Part shown: one piece after another, positions 34,102 to 46,279 of the stretch
How the letters are laid out: the number at the start of each line of letters is the position of its first letter
How positions within the stretch are numbered: position 1 is the stretch's first letter
Source: Salvia splendens
Lineage: Eukaryota; Streptophyta; Magnoliopsida; Lamiales; Lamiaceae
NCBI RefSeq assembly: GCF_004379255.2
Contig: NC_056037.1
Coordinates: 15,200,902-15,264,901, forward strand
DNA length: 64,000 bases
Reading direction: 5' to 3'
Notes under the pieces: generated by a model
What the model saw: only the letters and a program-made list of their open reading frames with translations
What the model was told of the DNA's origin: nothing
The model's database searches: none
Program-made: the position numbers and the translations under genes

Positions 34102-35858
34102 GGGCATCCGCATCGCTGCTCACGGCGTCCGTGCCGCTGGCGCGGCTTTGTGTTGTCCGCCGCTGTGCTCTTGCCGCTGGCACGGCGCTGCTCGATGCAT
34201 CGAGCACATCCGTGCCGCTGAATAGGCTGACGTGGCGCGACAGGATTGGCCAACGGCAAAGCCGTTGGCATTTTCAAATTTTTTTTAACAATTCGAATTT
34301 AATTTAAAAATTCTTTTTTAAATAAAAAAAATATTTTCCCACTTCCCAATAAATTATATCCGTTTTGTACTCACTTTTAATTTATTTTTCAATTTTTTTC
34401 CCCCAAAATTCACATTTTCATCTATAAATACCACCACTACCACACAAAAAATTTCTCACCACACTACACAATTCTCATATAAATTCTCTCATCTAAATTC
34501 TCTTATCAATTCTCAATCTTTTACTCTTACAAAAAAAAATGTCCGGCTATGGCGATCACCCATCCGACTCCCGCGGTTGGAACCACGAATGGTTTGGCTC
34601 GCAACCATTCCCTAGTCCAGAAACGCAATTCTTGGCTCCTCCTCAAACCCAAGGTTCTCAAGTTCCGGGTGGCTACCTGCCTTACCCGGTGGACGACCAA
34701 GATGCCCCCGATGGGCGATACGGCCCGACCTCGGATCGGGAGGGAGCGGTGGCTCTCAAACTCATCCTACTCCTACTCCTCGTGGTGTTCGCACCCCATA
34801 TACTCCAGCGGAGATGGATCAGTTATTCAAAGCCTATTTGATTATCTTTGAAGATTCGGAGGTTGACACAAACCAAAGCGGGGATAGGTTTTGGTGGCGC
34901 GTCTCTCGCCGATACAATGAAAACCGCCCGGATGGAACCATCGAGTGCAATGAGAGTATGGTGCGCAATGCCATCTTCAGAGCCAATGAAGAAATCCAAA
35001 AGTTTCAGGGGTATTACCTCCAGGAAGAGCGGTCGGCGGGGAGCGGCAGGAGCGAGCTCGACATCATCAGCGCCGCGTTGGATACCTACCAATCCCAACA
35101 TTACAAACCGTTCAAGTACCTCAGCGCTTGGCAGGAGGTGCGTGTACATCCGAAGTATAAGGGAGGCGTATCATCCTCCTCCAGCTCTTCCAGCAAACGG
35201 TCGAGGTCGGTATCCCTATCCGACGCCGGCGAGGATGAGGTGGCTAGCCAGCTTGCCGGAGCTAACTTGGGTAGCCCCGACGTCGGCCGCAAGGAAGGAA
35301 GAAGGCGATGGTCAACCGCCGTCGCACCGCGACTCCATCCGCTCCCGCTCTCTTTGTGCCACCTCAACCTCCCACAAACTCGTTGTGAACCATTTTGGCT
35401 CAACTCAATTTGGCCGATAGGTCAAATATGACTCCCGAGCAACTTGATTCACATTTGGCAATGATACAGGTCTCCGAAAAACATTGGGGACAGGGCCAGA
35501 GGACTAGTCTTCCATGGGGGTATTTTTTAGCCTTTAATTATGTATTTTTTATTTTTTAGGATTTTAATTATGTATTTTTTATTTTTTAGGATTTTAATTA
35601 TGTAATTTTTAATTTTTAGGATTTTAAGTTTGTAATTTTTATTTTTTAGGAATTAATTATGTAATTTTTATATTTTAATGTATTTTTAGTAATTGAAGTA
35701 TTTAAATTAAATAATGGAATGGTGGGACCCTTGAGCATATTCTTACTGAAGAGCATTGATGTGGATGTTGAGCTCTTGGGGAATAGCAGAGAATAAAAAA
35801 TTAATAAATATCCGGGCCCACATTCATGCTCTTGCCATAGAGCACGGATATAGATGCT
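34102..35858 (+). mobile_element. PIF/Harbinger element, non-autonomous, ORF1 only
   Basis: The ends are GGGCATCCGCATCGCTGCTC and, reverse complemented, GAGCATCTATATCCGTGCTC, which are related terminal inverted repeats. Flanking triplets are TAA on the left and AAA on the right, an imperfect match to the TWA duplication of this superfamily. It encodes a decayed ORF1 but no DDE transposase, so movement would need a helper. It lies inside the long-TIR element. Confidence 0.75.
34539..35480 (+). pseudogene. PIF/Harbinger ORF1 (Myb/SANT-like, NAM-associated C-terminal type), frameshifted
   Basis: The N-terminal part runs from ATG 34539. The frame then shifts near 34740, and the conserved part continues in the frame of 34814. 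That part reads QSGDRFWWRVSRRYNENRPDG, FRANEEIQKFQGYYLQEERSG-like and ALDTYQSQHYKPFKYLSAW, the hallmark of plant PIF/Pong ORF1 proteins and of NAM-associated proteins derived from them. A second shift lies after the Ser-rich tract (SSSSSSSSKRSRS, about 35200). ORF1 proteins bind the element ends and help the transposase. Confidence 0.75.
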
Positions 35859-36518
35859 CAAAGTATACCTAATGTTCCACTTCCTCCGCATGCTTTTGTT
35901 TTATTTTTCCAATACTAACCTAATAAAACTATACCTAATCTTTCCACCAAATGCTATTTTATATTTTTTCCAATACAAGCATAATAAAACTATTTAGGGT
36001 CCACTAACAATAGTCAAGAATCAAGATGGTTCTGTTTTCTCACTACTTTCAATAAGTTCTGTATTTTTAAAAATTTCCCCAAGTCGAATTTTGTTAAATA
36101 TTAGATTTAATTTCATAAAAAAATTAATTATTCTTCCTGAGTTGTTTTTTACGTATGTATTGTAAATAGTAATGTGGAAGCGTCAAGCCATATTAAAGTT
36201 GCCAAGCCAAAAAACCTTAATCAATAGAGAGGGAGAGATAATATAGTCGCAGGTACTCATCATAGGAAAGTAGAAACAAAATCATGTAGTTTGACAAATC
36301 ACTTACAGGTAGTGTAGTAGTAACAGAGTAGGTGTGCAAGGTTGTGCAGTTTTGGGGGAGGGTCATAAGACAATATTGCCCTTCAAATCATTTGATCATT
36401 TTCGTCCAAAAAATGGTTAAAATACCTGGTTTGTGATTGTATATTTTGTTAGACCCTTGTAATGCTATTTTTTTTATTATGGGTTACCGGTGTAAGAAAC
36501 GCAAAAGTTAGTGACATT

Positions 36519-37156
36519 TCATGCAGGTCACTCTATATTTTATGGCCAATTGCTTTTATGTCCCATTTCAATTAAACTACAAGTATAAATGTATAATTGT
36601 AGAAAAATACCTAACGTTACCAAAAATTCAAGAGGTACATGTATAAGAATGTCCATTTATGACTTAGAAAGAGGATAAATTTAGCTCTACAGAATAAAAA
36701 ATTATGTACTCCCAAATTAAGTATTTGGTGCTCAAAAGTGTATGAAAACGATCATACACAAACCCAAGCAAATCTAAATACGAGAGCAAAGTAATTTGCA
36801 TCTAAGAAAATGCATTTGCAATTTGCACACAAACTGTCAGATTATTCAGACCAAAACAATCACAATCTCTTTATCAGCATATATAGGTACAGTTCAATAG
36901 CAAGAATTCATCACAATTCTTTTCTACTTCATGCATTACAAAAAGAAACCGAGGCTATGACGCAAAGATTATAATGAAATGAGGGGAATGTGGCAGAAAT
37001 GACAATTTGGCTCTCTCTACAGTAACATACTATAATCAAGCTACAGAATTTATAATGTCTTGCTGAAAAACCTCAGAATGCACTTCGATGCCCTGCTGAA
37101 ACATTTTCTGTGCCCGCAAAGGTGGTCTGGTCTCTCAATATATTCCATGCTATTCC
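36519..37156. other. Spacer and 3' flank of the TMN gene
   Basis: AT-rich, no gene recognised. The part nearest 37156 is probably the 3'UTR of the minus-strand TMN gene. A polyadenylation site cannot be fixed by eye. Confidence 0.5.
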
Positions 37157-39157
37157 TCAATCAATCTTCACTGACGAGAAGAGGTAATGAACAAAGTAGA
37201 ACGACGTAAGGAAACCAATGGTGCCCGTTGAGAGCATGATCGCGACTGCCATTATCAGTGAGTACCCGAGATAAAGTGTAGCCGATACTGGTCCACTCAG
37301 GCTTTGGAGGTCAAAGACAAGATAATTGATGGAGTACAAGAACACATAGAGCGCAACCGATCCAGAGGCATAGAACGCTTTCCACCACCACATCCAATCC
37401 TCAACACAGAGATGCATGTAAGTCAGGACAACAGATACTTCTGCACACACTATCACCAGCAAAAAGAGTACGACGAGCAAGAAGCCAAAGACATAGTAGA
37501 ACCTCCCAAGCCAGATGCTAGAAAGGATGAAGAAAAGCTCAATGAAGAGAGTTCCAAAGGGAAGAGTTCCAGCACCAAGAACGAGGAGCCATGAGGGGTA
37601 TGTGCGTGCAGGAATCTCTCTGGGGATCTGGTTAGTGCGCACAGGGTACTTAATAGGTTCAGCTCGTGTGCCTAAGTGTCCGCCCAAGAGAGTGAGGGGC
37701 ACTGAGATGCAGAACCAGAGTGCCAAGAGTATAAAGTACAAGGAAAGTGGAATAGCCCCAGTGCTCCTACTTCCCCAAAGGATGAAATTCAAGAAAGTCA
37801 AAATAACAAAAACGATTCCAGGGAAGAAACAAGCTATCGACCAAGAAACTGATCTCCACCCTGTAGATGTACCTTTAATAGTTGTCCACATTCTCACACC
37901 AACATACCCAGCAGCAATTCCAAGGAAAAGATAAAGCAATATCATGCCAGTCAACAGCATGCCTCGAGAAGCTGGTGACATGAAACCAAGAGCAGCAAAA
38001 ACAATAGTGACAACCGCCATCCCAGTAATCTGAACCCCATCTCCAACCATCACACAGAGTAACTTTGAATGAGAAGGCTCTCTGAAAACATCACCAACAA
38101 CAAGCTTCCACCCAGAAAGTTCCTCATTCATCTGGGCCTGAGCCTCTTTGTCCAGTTCTTCATACCTTGTTAGGTCCCTTCTCACTGTTCTCAAAAATAT
38201 GACAAAAACAATGCCTGCCAAGAAGAAAATTACCATGAGTGAGTTTAGAATTGAGAACCAGTGCACACGGGCACCTTCCATCTTCAGGTAGGCGTCCCAC
38301 CGAGATGGCCATCTGATATCGCTCTTTACAAACTCCACGTCATATGTAAAGGACACCCTCTCATGTTCCCTTATAATCTGAGAGTTACCAATCTCCTGTG
38401 GACAGCTGACCGATGCAACAGTATCATAAATGTGTAGCTTAGTCATCTTCTCAGGGTCGTATTTCACACTACAAGGGACAACCTCAAAACCAACAATCTC
38501 AAAACCTGAAGCCTTCTTTTTGTCAGCTTCTGAAATGACACCCATACCTTCTTCACCTGTGCCAATTATCTCCACACCAGCTCCTTCATACTCATGAATA
38601 TATACCTTAAACTTGAGATGGTTAATGATGTAATCATCATTACTGTTCTGAGGAGTATACCCAACTGGGTAACCCGTCCACTGAATTTTAACCCCATTTT
38701 GGTTAGTAAACCTCATAGCGGGTAAGTTATCAAGTATCATGTTCACTTGATACAGATCCCGAGTTCTTTGCTTTAAAAGCTTTACATCATTTTCACTCAA
38801 TTCTGGAGTGGTGCACAGGTAGAGAGACTCATTGACATTCATCCGAAATCGATACGGAGAGTTGTCAATCTGATCTCCCATTAGCAGCTCGCCAAGATTC
38901 TCAGCGCTTTTTTTAATTCCTCCTTGAGGTTTGCAATAAGGCAGACTGTAGTAACTGAAGGGAAGCTCAGTTTCAATGGAGGTCAGAGAATTCACTTTGG
39001 CAAAGATTTCCTCTCCTGGTGAATATGTATGCATATAGCTTCCCGGAAGATAGAAACCATTGCAGGCTTGAAATATTACAATCAAGTATGTCAAAAAAGT
39101 GCATGATTGCTTTCTTGAAATTGAAGGGAGCGCCATTGCTCTAGAGAAGAAAAGCAT
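37157..39157 (-). CDS. Transmembrane nine superfamily (TMN/TM9SF) protein
   Basis: An intact, intronless 666-residue frame. A hydrophobic signal segment (SCTFLTYLIVIFQACNGFYLPG) is followed by a lumenal domain of about 260 residues beginning GSYMHTYSPGEEI and containing ELPFSYYSLPYC. The first transmembrane segment (about residue 305, SLMVIFFLAGIVFVIF) leads to RTVRRDLTRYEELD and the cytosolic loop, and eight more membrane segments follow to the C terminus. The last residues SSVKID contain the KXD/E retrieval signal described for plant TMN proteins that stay in the Golgi. The family is found in endosome and Golgi membranes and is tied to protein sorting and cell adhesion in other eukaryotes. 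The second ATG at 39139 (MALPSIS) is an equally plausible start. Confidence 0.95.
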   Translation of the reverse strand: MLFFSRAMALPSISRKQSCTFLTYLIVIFQACNGFYLPGSYMHTYSPGEEIFAKVNSLTSIETELPFSYYSLPYCKPQGGIKKSAENLGELLMGDQIDNSPYRFRMNVNESLYLCTTPELSENDVKLLKQRTRDLYQVNMILDNLPAMRFTNQNGVKIQWTGYPVGYTPQNSNDDYIINHLKFKVYIHEYEGAGVEIIGTGEEGMGVISEADKKKASGFEIVGFEVVPCSVKYDPEKMTKLHIYDTVASVSCPQEIGNSQIIREHERVSFTYDVEFVKSDIRWPSRWDAYLKMEGARVHWFSILNSLMVIFFLAGIVFVIFLRTVRRDLTRYEELDKEAQAQMNEELSGWKLVVGDVFREPSHSKLLCVMVGDGVQITGMAVVTIVFAALGFMSPASRGMLLTGMILLYLFLGIAAGYVGVRMWTTIKGTSTGWRSVSWSIACFFPGIVFVILTFLNFILWGSRSTGAIPLSLYFILLALWFCISVPLTLLGGHLGTRAEPIKYPVRTNQIPREIPARTYPSWLLVLGAGTLPFGTLFIELFFILSSIWLGRFYYVFGFLLVVLFLLVIVCAEVSVVLTYMHLCVEDWMWWWKAFYASGSVALYVFLYSINYLVFDLQSLSGPVSATLYLGYSLIMAVAIMLSTGTIGFLTSFYFVHYLFSSVKID

Positions 39158-40300
39158 AGAATATTTCCCAAACCAGCCTTTTAAAATCTAAATTGAGGAC
39201 ATAAAAAATCAAAGCTGCAAAAAGAAGATTCACCCATTAGTATTCTTGATTTAAGTTCAACACTACAAGTCTCATAATTTAACTAAGTATGGAGCTTTTC
39301 AGGACACAATACAGGTTTAGAACCAGACTTTAACCAGAAACTTAAGCATGTGTATCCCACCTCTTGAATCAAGGTTCAGAACAAAAATATTAAAGCCTGT
39401 AATTCCTAAAAGTACTTGTAATTATAGTGAGTATTTTTTGGTTGAGATGCATTTAATTCATTAATTGTTCATCCAGCACAAGCTAAACTGCTCAATGGGA
39501 AAGAAAAAAATAACCTACATTGTGTCCTGTTTCAAGGTAGACTACTAGATATGCCATATTCTCTTGAAGTCATTTTCTCTTGGAGTATACAATATTTGCA
39601 AAAAAATGGACTTCTGTATCTAGAAGCTAAATACACCACAAACCAATTAGGTAAACCTTCTAATCCATACAAACCACTAGAGCAAAAAGTAATAATAACT
39701 GGTGACACTATGTTAATCAAAGGGAAAAAGTAATAAATCAGTGATGTACTTTAACGTTGCTTCAAAAAATTTATTTGTCCTTTCAGCTTAGAAATGCATT
39801 AAGAAAACAATTCACATGTAATAGCAAAATTGTATCCAGAACTGAATTTGATTCTACCATCCCTGCGTCATCATCCTCTCAAACTAATAAGAATCTTAGA
39901 TCGCCAATCTAATTGGTTCAACAGACACACAAGTGACAATCTTCAGGAACCAGATTAACCAAATCCAAAATTATGAACCATATTAGATCGATTCCAAAAC
40001 CAGCTCCAATCATAGCAGCACGTACATAACTCAATTAACCACAGAAAATGACAATAATAACAAACTCGAAAAAGGAAAAGAACAAAAAAACTAAGTTGGA
40101 TTGCTCAAATGAGTAAATTCCAAATCCGGATATGCGAATGCGCGGGAGCAAGTATAGACATACGATGTGTGCGGGGGTGAACGTACCGATTATGGATCTG
40201 AATCCGGATGGGAGGAAATTAGGGTTTAGAGCAAGGTTATGGCGAAATTGAGAATTTTATCGTGGGGTGGGATTGTGTGAAATACAGCAATGCTGTATCG
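39158..40300 (-). promoter_or_regulatory. 5'UTR with leader intron of the TMN gene
   Basis: A good acceptor (TTTTTGCAG) ends at 39215, and a donor CG|GTACGT lies at 40197-40196, giving a leader intron of about 980 bp. The 5'UTR exon is about 40197-40300. Leader introns are common in plant housekeeping genes and can raise expression; that role is inferred. Confidence 0.55.
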
Positions 40301-40791
40301 CGTGATTGGGTTTGAAGGAATATATTTAGATCTGACAATCTCTCTATTATTCGGAAACTTTAGCCTGATAGGTGCAACTATAGTTCTATTGTTTCCGCAA
40401 TTTCAATCTTTTTTAGGAATAATGATCTAAAATCGTGAGCTTTTTGATGAATTTTGGTACTCCAATTTTTTTACTAAGTTCGAAATTGTTCTCTTGCTCC
40501 TTCACATTTGTCTAAAAAGAGGTTTTGGACTTAGTACATTAAGGGTGTGATTGGTAGCTCTTTAAAGCCCACAAAAACACGTAAAAGCCCATAAAATGGG
40601 TCATTCTCTCATCTTCTCCACTGTTTGGTAGAGGCCGGTTTTCTCAGAGGACCCGGCATAAATTCCCCGGATCTCTCGTAAATTCACAATAGAAACGGCG
40701 ATTGTTGCATTTCACTATCGGAGAAAAGTTGTGGTATAATTTTTTCTCCGATTCTCCGACTTCCTGATTTGGAGCTTTATGCCCAAATTGC
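40301..40791. other. Intergenic region left of the decayed chromovirus
   Basis: No gene is recognised. It contains AGGGTGTGATTGGTAG at 40542-40557. The exact inverse of this 16-mer lies at 55195-55210, which may mark a larger composite element. Confidence 0.45.
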
Positions 40792-41262
40792 TGATACGGT
40801 CTTAGCTCGAGATCTCCCGATTTTGACCGATATCTCGTAAACCCAAAGAAATCAACAACGATCTCACACGACATCGATGAATCAGAGACAATAGGAACTA
40901 TATTGATAATATTCAACGATGATCAACAATTGCATAAACAAGAACAATAATAAGAAATTAACGATAAGAAAGCAACAATAGATGCGATGGATCCACGACC
41001 CAATGCTTACGATCAATCACACTCTCAACATGCTCTTCAAAGGTGGTGGCCTCCTCTATTTATACTACTCCCCCTTCACGTGTATTGCATTTCTCCACGT
41101 CGGCGCCTCAGCAAGCTGACTAGGATGTATCATGTGCCTTCATGTGCCTTATTACTCCACGTCATCTTTATTTAAGTATTAAGATAATGCACCTCCTTGC
41201 TATCACAAGGATGCGCTCGTTGCATGCATGCTATACTCACGGCTCAAGTCATGCATGCAACA
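40792..41262 (-). repeat. 3' LTR of the decayed chromovirus
   Basis: It is 471 bp. Compared with the other LTR it carries a duplicated CATGTGCCTT and scattered substitutions. A polypurine tract (CCTTAAGGGGAGAGTAT on the minus strand) precedes it at 41263-41279. Confidence 0.88.
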
Positions 41263-41273
41263 ATACTCTCCCC

Positions 41274-44200
41274 TTAAGGTTCCTTGTCCACCAGGAGCCA
41301 AGGAAACCTCTCCTTAATCACATCCGCAAATTCCCAAGAAGCATCCCCCGAGGATCGTCCCGCCCAGTGAATAAGCCATTGTGTCACCGCTTGATTATGG
41401 CGCTTTACCATCCTTCGTTCAAGAACAGTCTGAGGAGTATCATCATTGATGTAGGATATAGGTGGAAGATCTGGAATTAGGCCAGTAGGAGCAGAAGCCG
41501 GCCTCAACAATGAAACGTGGAAGACATTGTGAATAGAGGCCGAAGTAGCTAGGTTCAACTTGTAAGCTACCTTCCCAATTATGTCAATAACCCGGTATGG
41601 ACCAAAGAATTTAGGCTCGAACTTCTGATGACAACCATGTATAGATTTCTGCCTGTATGCCTGCAGCTTCAGCCACACCCAATCTCCAATATTATACTCC
41701 TTATCACTCCTATTTTTGTCGGCTTGTTTCTTCATAAGGTCGGCTGCTCTCTGCAGATTCGACTTCAACATGGCAATCATCGCCTCCCTATCTCGAACAG
41801 TGATATCCACCGCCTCTACATTGGAATCACCAGGCTAGTATGGTATGTGTAGAGGGGGAGCAAAGCCATAAAGAGCTTCAAAAGGAGTCATCTGAATGCT
41901 GGAATGGTAAGATGTATTGTACCAATATTCGGCAAGACCCAACCATTGAGACCAAGAGTGGAGTTTCTCACCCACTGAGCAGCGCAAGTAACACTGAAGG
42001 CATCTATTAACAACCTCCGATTGGCCGTCAGTCTCCGGGTGATAAGCCGTCGAGTACAAGAGCTATACACCAAGCAAACCAAGGAATTCCTTCCAGAACA
42101 CCCCCATAAAGATAGATCCCCTGTCACTGACTATTTTAGCAGGCATTCCATGGAGTTTGAAGACTGAGTTAAGAAAAACCTCAGCAACATCCTTGGCTGT
42201 GAAGGGATGTGCTAATGCCATGAAATGAGCATATTTGCTCAACCTATCAACCACCACAAATATAGTGTTTTTACCTCTCAAAGTAGGCAAAGCTTCTATG
42301 AAATCCATTGTAGGATCAGTGAATATGGCAGCTGGAAGTGGCAGTGGCTGTAGCAAGCCTGCGGGTGGGGTATTACCCGGTTTGTATCGTTGGCAAGTGA
42401 CACACACCCTCACAAATTCCCGGACATCATTTCTAAGCTTAGGCCAATATAAAACTGCAGAAATCCATTTATAAGTTCCCAAAGAGCCCGAATGACCAGT
42501 TGTGGCTGAGTCGTGGAACAGAGAAAGTATTTGTGCCTTCAACTGCAAATCGTTCCCCACTACTAGCTTCTCATTCCTCCTTAGCTCTCCATTACTCCAA
42601 CTGAGTTTAGGGTAAAAGCAGGGGTCTGTTGCTTGTCATCTATCAGCTTCTGTATCTGTGAGTCCGTAGACCAAGATGCTTTAATTTTGGTGATGAGTTC
42701 TAAGGGAATGATGTAGGAAGTAAGAGCACATATCATAGGCTCAAGGACTCTGGAGAGAGCATCTGCTACAGAGTTATCCACTACTCTCTTGTATCTGATT
42801 TCATAATCGAAGTGCATCAACTTTGCCATCCAAGCTTGTTGAGTAGGAGTGGTAAGCTTCTGTTCCAATAAATACCTCAAGCTCTGGTAAGGATGATAAA
42901 TTTCCTGCATTGGAGATAATGGTACCATTTTTTGACAGCCAACAAAATAGCAAGAAGCTCCTTCTCATACACTGATAAAGATTGATATCTCACAGATAGA
43001 GCTTTGTTGATATAGGCTATTGGGTGGCCTTCTTGCATTAGAACCGCCTCAATACCAACCCCAGAAGCATCAGTCTTTACCACAAAGTCCTTGGTAAAGT
43101 CCGAAAGAGCTAGAACCGGTGCAAACAACATAGCCGTTTTCAACTGATCAAAGGCCAATTTAGCTTCTTCTGACCATTTAAATCCCTCACCCTTAATAAT
43201 ATTCACCAGGGGTCTTTCTATCATTCCATAATTGGAAACAAACCTCCTATAATACCCGGTAAGACCCAAGAAGCTTCTGACATGTTTGGTAGTTTTTGGT
43301 CTCGACCAATTCTTCACTGCCTCCACCTTGCTCTCATCAGTAGCAACACCATCTTTGGATATTACATGGCCTAAATATTCCACTCTAGTGCAGCCAAATG
43401 TGCATTTCGATCGCTTGGCTACCAGGCTGTGTTGTCTCATAACTGTCAGCACCATAGTCACATATTTTTCATGCTCTTCCTTGCAACCGCTATAGACCAA
43501 GATGTCATAAAAAAGGACCAAAACAAATCTTCTTAAGTATTCCCTGAACACCGTGTTCATAAGGTTTTGAAAAGTTGTCGGCGCATTTGTCAACCCGAAG
43601 GGCATCACTAGAAACTCATAGTGACCCTCATACGTTTTGAATGTTGTTTTTGGTATATCTTCGGTCGCCATCCTTACTTGCCAATAGCCCAAGTGTAGGT
43701 CAATCTTAGAGAACCAACGAGCTAAATCCAACTCATCCAATAGCTCCTCAATAACGGGAATGAGATATTTATCTTTAACAGTGATGGCATTGAGGGATCT
43801 GTAGTCAACACAAAGTCTCCATGTAGAGTCCTTTTTCTTTACTAGAATAATAGGACTTGCAAAAGGACTATTGCTATGCCAAATCACTCCTGACTGTAGC
43901 ATATCTCGTATCATTTCTTCTATGAGATCCTTTTGTTTGGCAGCATACTTGTATGGTCGAATATTGATTGCATCAGACCCTTCTTTGAGTGTAATTCTGT
44001 GATCTTGTTCCCTCAATGGTGGCAACCCTTTTGGTTTCTCAAATAAATCTTTGAATGTAGTTAGAATCTGGTCCAACTCCTGCCAACCTTCCTCCAACTT
44101 CAGCTCCCATCAGCCATCAACTGTGGGCATCATTAAGTTGAGCTTGCTGTCCATCTCATCTGTTTCATTCTGATTCAAAATATGCAGGGCATGTAGTTGC

Positions 44201-45621
44201 TCTTTCTTTACTGGCCAAGACTCCCCTTGTAAGGTCACCTCCACGCCCTTCATCATAAAAATCATGCTCAACTTATCAAAATTCCATCTAATCTCCCCCA
44301 AGGTTGATAGCCATTGGCCACCAAGAATTAAATCGTATGACTCCAGGGGAATGGTGTAGACTTCAGCATTGAACGAGTACCCCTGCATTTCCCATGCCAG
44401 ATCACTACTCTTGTAAGTACACTGCAACACCTGCCCATTAGCAACCTCTACAGCCCGAGGGGCAACCTGCAGCAAGGCACATTTTACCTTGTCAGTCACC
44501 TTTGCACTTAAGAAATTATGTGTACTTCCTGTATCAATCAGTATTCTCAGGGCTCTCTTCTGGCATACTCCTCTCACTCTCATAATTTGAGGTCCATCTC
44601 TGCCCCACACAACATGAAGAGAGAGCTGGAGATCAATGCCACTATCATCCTCTTATTACCTTTCCGCCTATGGTTCCCCCTCCTCTACCTTCAGTATATG
44701 CTCCACCATGTGCATCACAAATGACTTCCTCTTGGCACACTTATGGTTTGGAGTGAATTTCTCTGTACACCAGAAACACTTCTTCTTAGCTCTTTTCTCA
44801 TCTAGTTCCTTTGGGGACAGATTGGTGCTTGCCCTGACTCCCATTCGAGTTCCCTCTCTAATGGTCGTATTAGTCCAGCCTCCTATCTGACTTGGCTGTT
44901 TATAGCTAGTGGCAGTCACAGCCAATGGCTTAGTGCTCAAGTAATGACCCCGTTGATGTTCCTCCACTCTGTATCACCTTCGAACCACCTCCTAAGGCCT
45001 TCACCGTGAGCTCTAGCAGCTGGCATCTGCAGTTCATCCACCAATCCTGACAAGAAAAAACTGAGTGCCTGATCTTCTCTTATCCCTGTTCTCGGATACA
45101 ATTCATCAAAATCGTCCATGTATTGCTGTGGTGTGCCCACTTGCTTAAGATTTCTTAGATCAGCCAAGGGATCCTCATAAGCATGTGCCCCAAAATGAGC
45201 GGCTAAGGCCGAGATGTAGCACCCCCAATCAGCATAAGCAACATCCCCATGTAAGCTTGCAACTCCTTTATGCCATTGCAGTGCCCTCCCTTCAAGGTGG
45301 ATTGCAGCTACCCGTACTCGATTCACCACTGGCACCTTCGCCACCTAAAAAAAAATACTTTGCATGCATCACCCACCCTTCAAATCCATTACCATCGAAT
45401 TTCGGAAACTCATAGCGTGTGGATCTACCCCAATCCTCCTGCACCTCGCCGGAATTTGCAGATCCACCGGCAATTACAGTCGTGCCACCGCTAGATCCTT
45501 CCCTTCGTTCAAATTTCAACGTATTTTGCTGATTTTGCAAGCTAATTGCAACAATCGCCTGCATCATCTCCTCCATTTTCGCCCCCTGTTTCACCACAAA
45601 CTGATCTATAATTTTACTCAT
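41274..45621 (-). pseudogene. Chromovirus gag-pol, broken into several frames
   Basis: Pieces in order: gag (45621-45292, 45344-44937), knuckle-like CFWCTEKFTPNHKC (44967-44668), protease IDTGSTHNFL (44610-44110), reverse transcriptase and RNase H (44097-42877, 42928-42581), integrase with MDFIEALPT and SDRGS (42560-42063) and HPETDGQSE (42059-41835), and a C-terminal part ending in a chromodomain-like WLIHWAGRSSGDASWE (41810-41274). Several frameshifts and stops separate them. The catalytic pair in reverse transcriptase is also damaged: LFYDILVYS has Tyr where active enzymes have the first Asp. The copy is dead. Confidence 0.88.
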
Positions 45622-45689
45622 TTAATTCTCAACCATCTCCAATACCTTCTTCTCCATTTCTAACCCGCGCGTCACTGAACCCGTCTGGA

Positions 45690-45710
45690 ATCGAGGGCTC
45701 TGGATACCAC
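45690..45710 (-). other. Primer binding site (tRNA-Met type)
   Basis: On the minus strand TGGTATCCAGAGCCC follows the LTR after two bases. It is the tRNA-Met type with an extra C. Confidence 0.75.
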
Positions 45711-45711
45711 T

Positions 45712-45871
45712 TGATACGGTCTTAGCTCGAGATCTCCCGATTTTGATCGATATCACGTAAACCCAAAGAAATCAACAACGATCTCACACGACAATGATGA
45801 ATCAGAGACAATAGGAACTATATTGATAATATTCAACGATGATCAACAATTGCGTAAACAAGAACAATAAT
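45712..45871 (-). repeat. 5' LTR of the decayed chromovirus, inner part
   Basis: This starts TGATACGGTC next to the primer site and aligns with 40792 onward. It is broken at 45872 by the Copia insertion and resumes at 51030. The bases ATAAT (45867-45871) are the target duplication of that insertion. Confidence 0.88.
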
Positions 45872-46206
45872 TATTAGATCATATATACACAGCAACACAG
45901 CACACGTATGCATGCACCATGCAGCAGCTATGCACACGTGAGATCGAGGAAAAAAGGAAGCTTCGAGAGACTAGCCAACGGCTATCTTAGCTCAACGGCT
46001 ATTTCTGTTTGTTAGTTATAGTTTGTTAAAGTTAGTTAGTTAGCTATCCTTGCTGTCATTAGATATTTTGTGTTTCATTGTTTTGTTAGCTCGCTTAGTA
46101 TATAAGTGTGTAGTTCGCTTTGTAATCTCACTTTTTACACAATCAATAATAGAAGCTCGATTTTTTCTCTTCAGTTCAATCATGTTTGGATCATAAACTT
46201 TTCATG
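45872..46206 (+). repeat. 5' LTR of nested Copia
   Basis: It begins TATTAGATCATATA and ends AACTTTTCA. A TATA-like AGTATATAAG occurs near 46098. The primer site TGGTATCAAGAGCAA follows at once. Confidence 0.9.
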
Positions 46207-46221
46207 GTATCAAGAGCAATT
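46207..46221 (+). other. Primer binding site (tRNA-Met type)
   Basis: TGGTATCAAGAGC directly after the 5' LTR, with one extra A relative to the usual site. Confidence 0.85.
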
Positions 46222-46279
46222 TTTTTTCCTTCCGCATAACATCTCTGATTCTATCTCTGTTTTCTGATTTATCTTCATC

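Larger units (their letters stand above)
33191..36518. mobile_element. DNA transposon with ~95-bp terminal inverted repeats, class uncertain
   Basis: The left end (33191-33290) and the reverse complement of the right end (about 36420-36518) align over roughly 95 bp, sharing TAACTTTT, ACCGRT, AATAGCAT and GGGTCTAACAAAA with about 80% identity by eye. Long inverted repeats of this kind fit Mutator-like elements, but no transposase or clear target duplication was found. The interior holds a 94-codon frame and a nested PIF/Harbinger remnant, so the outer element is non-autonomous. Confidence 0.7.

Noticed and set aside
37304..37934. Plus-strand frames opposite the TMN gene
   Set aside because: They are shadows of a strongly conserved minus-strand protein.
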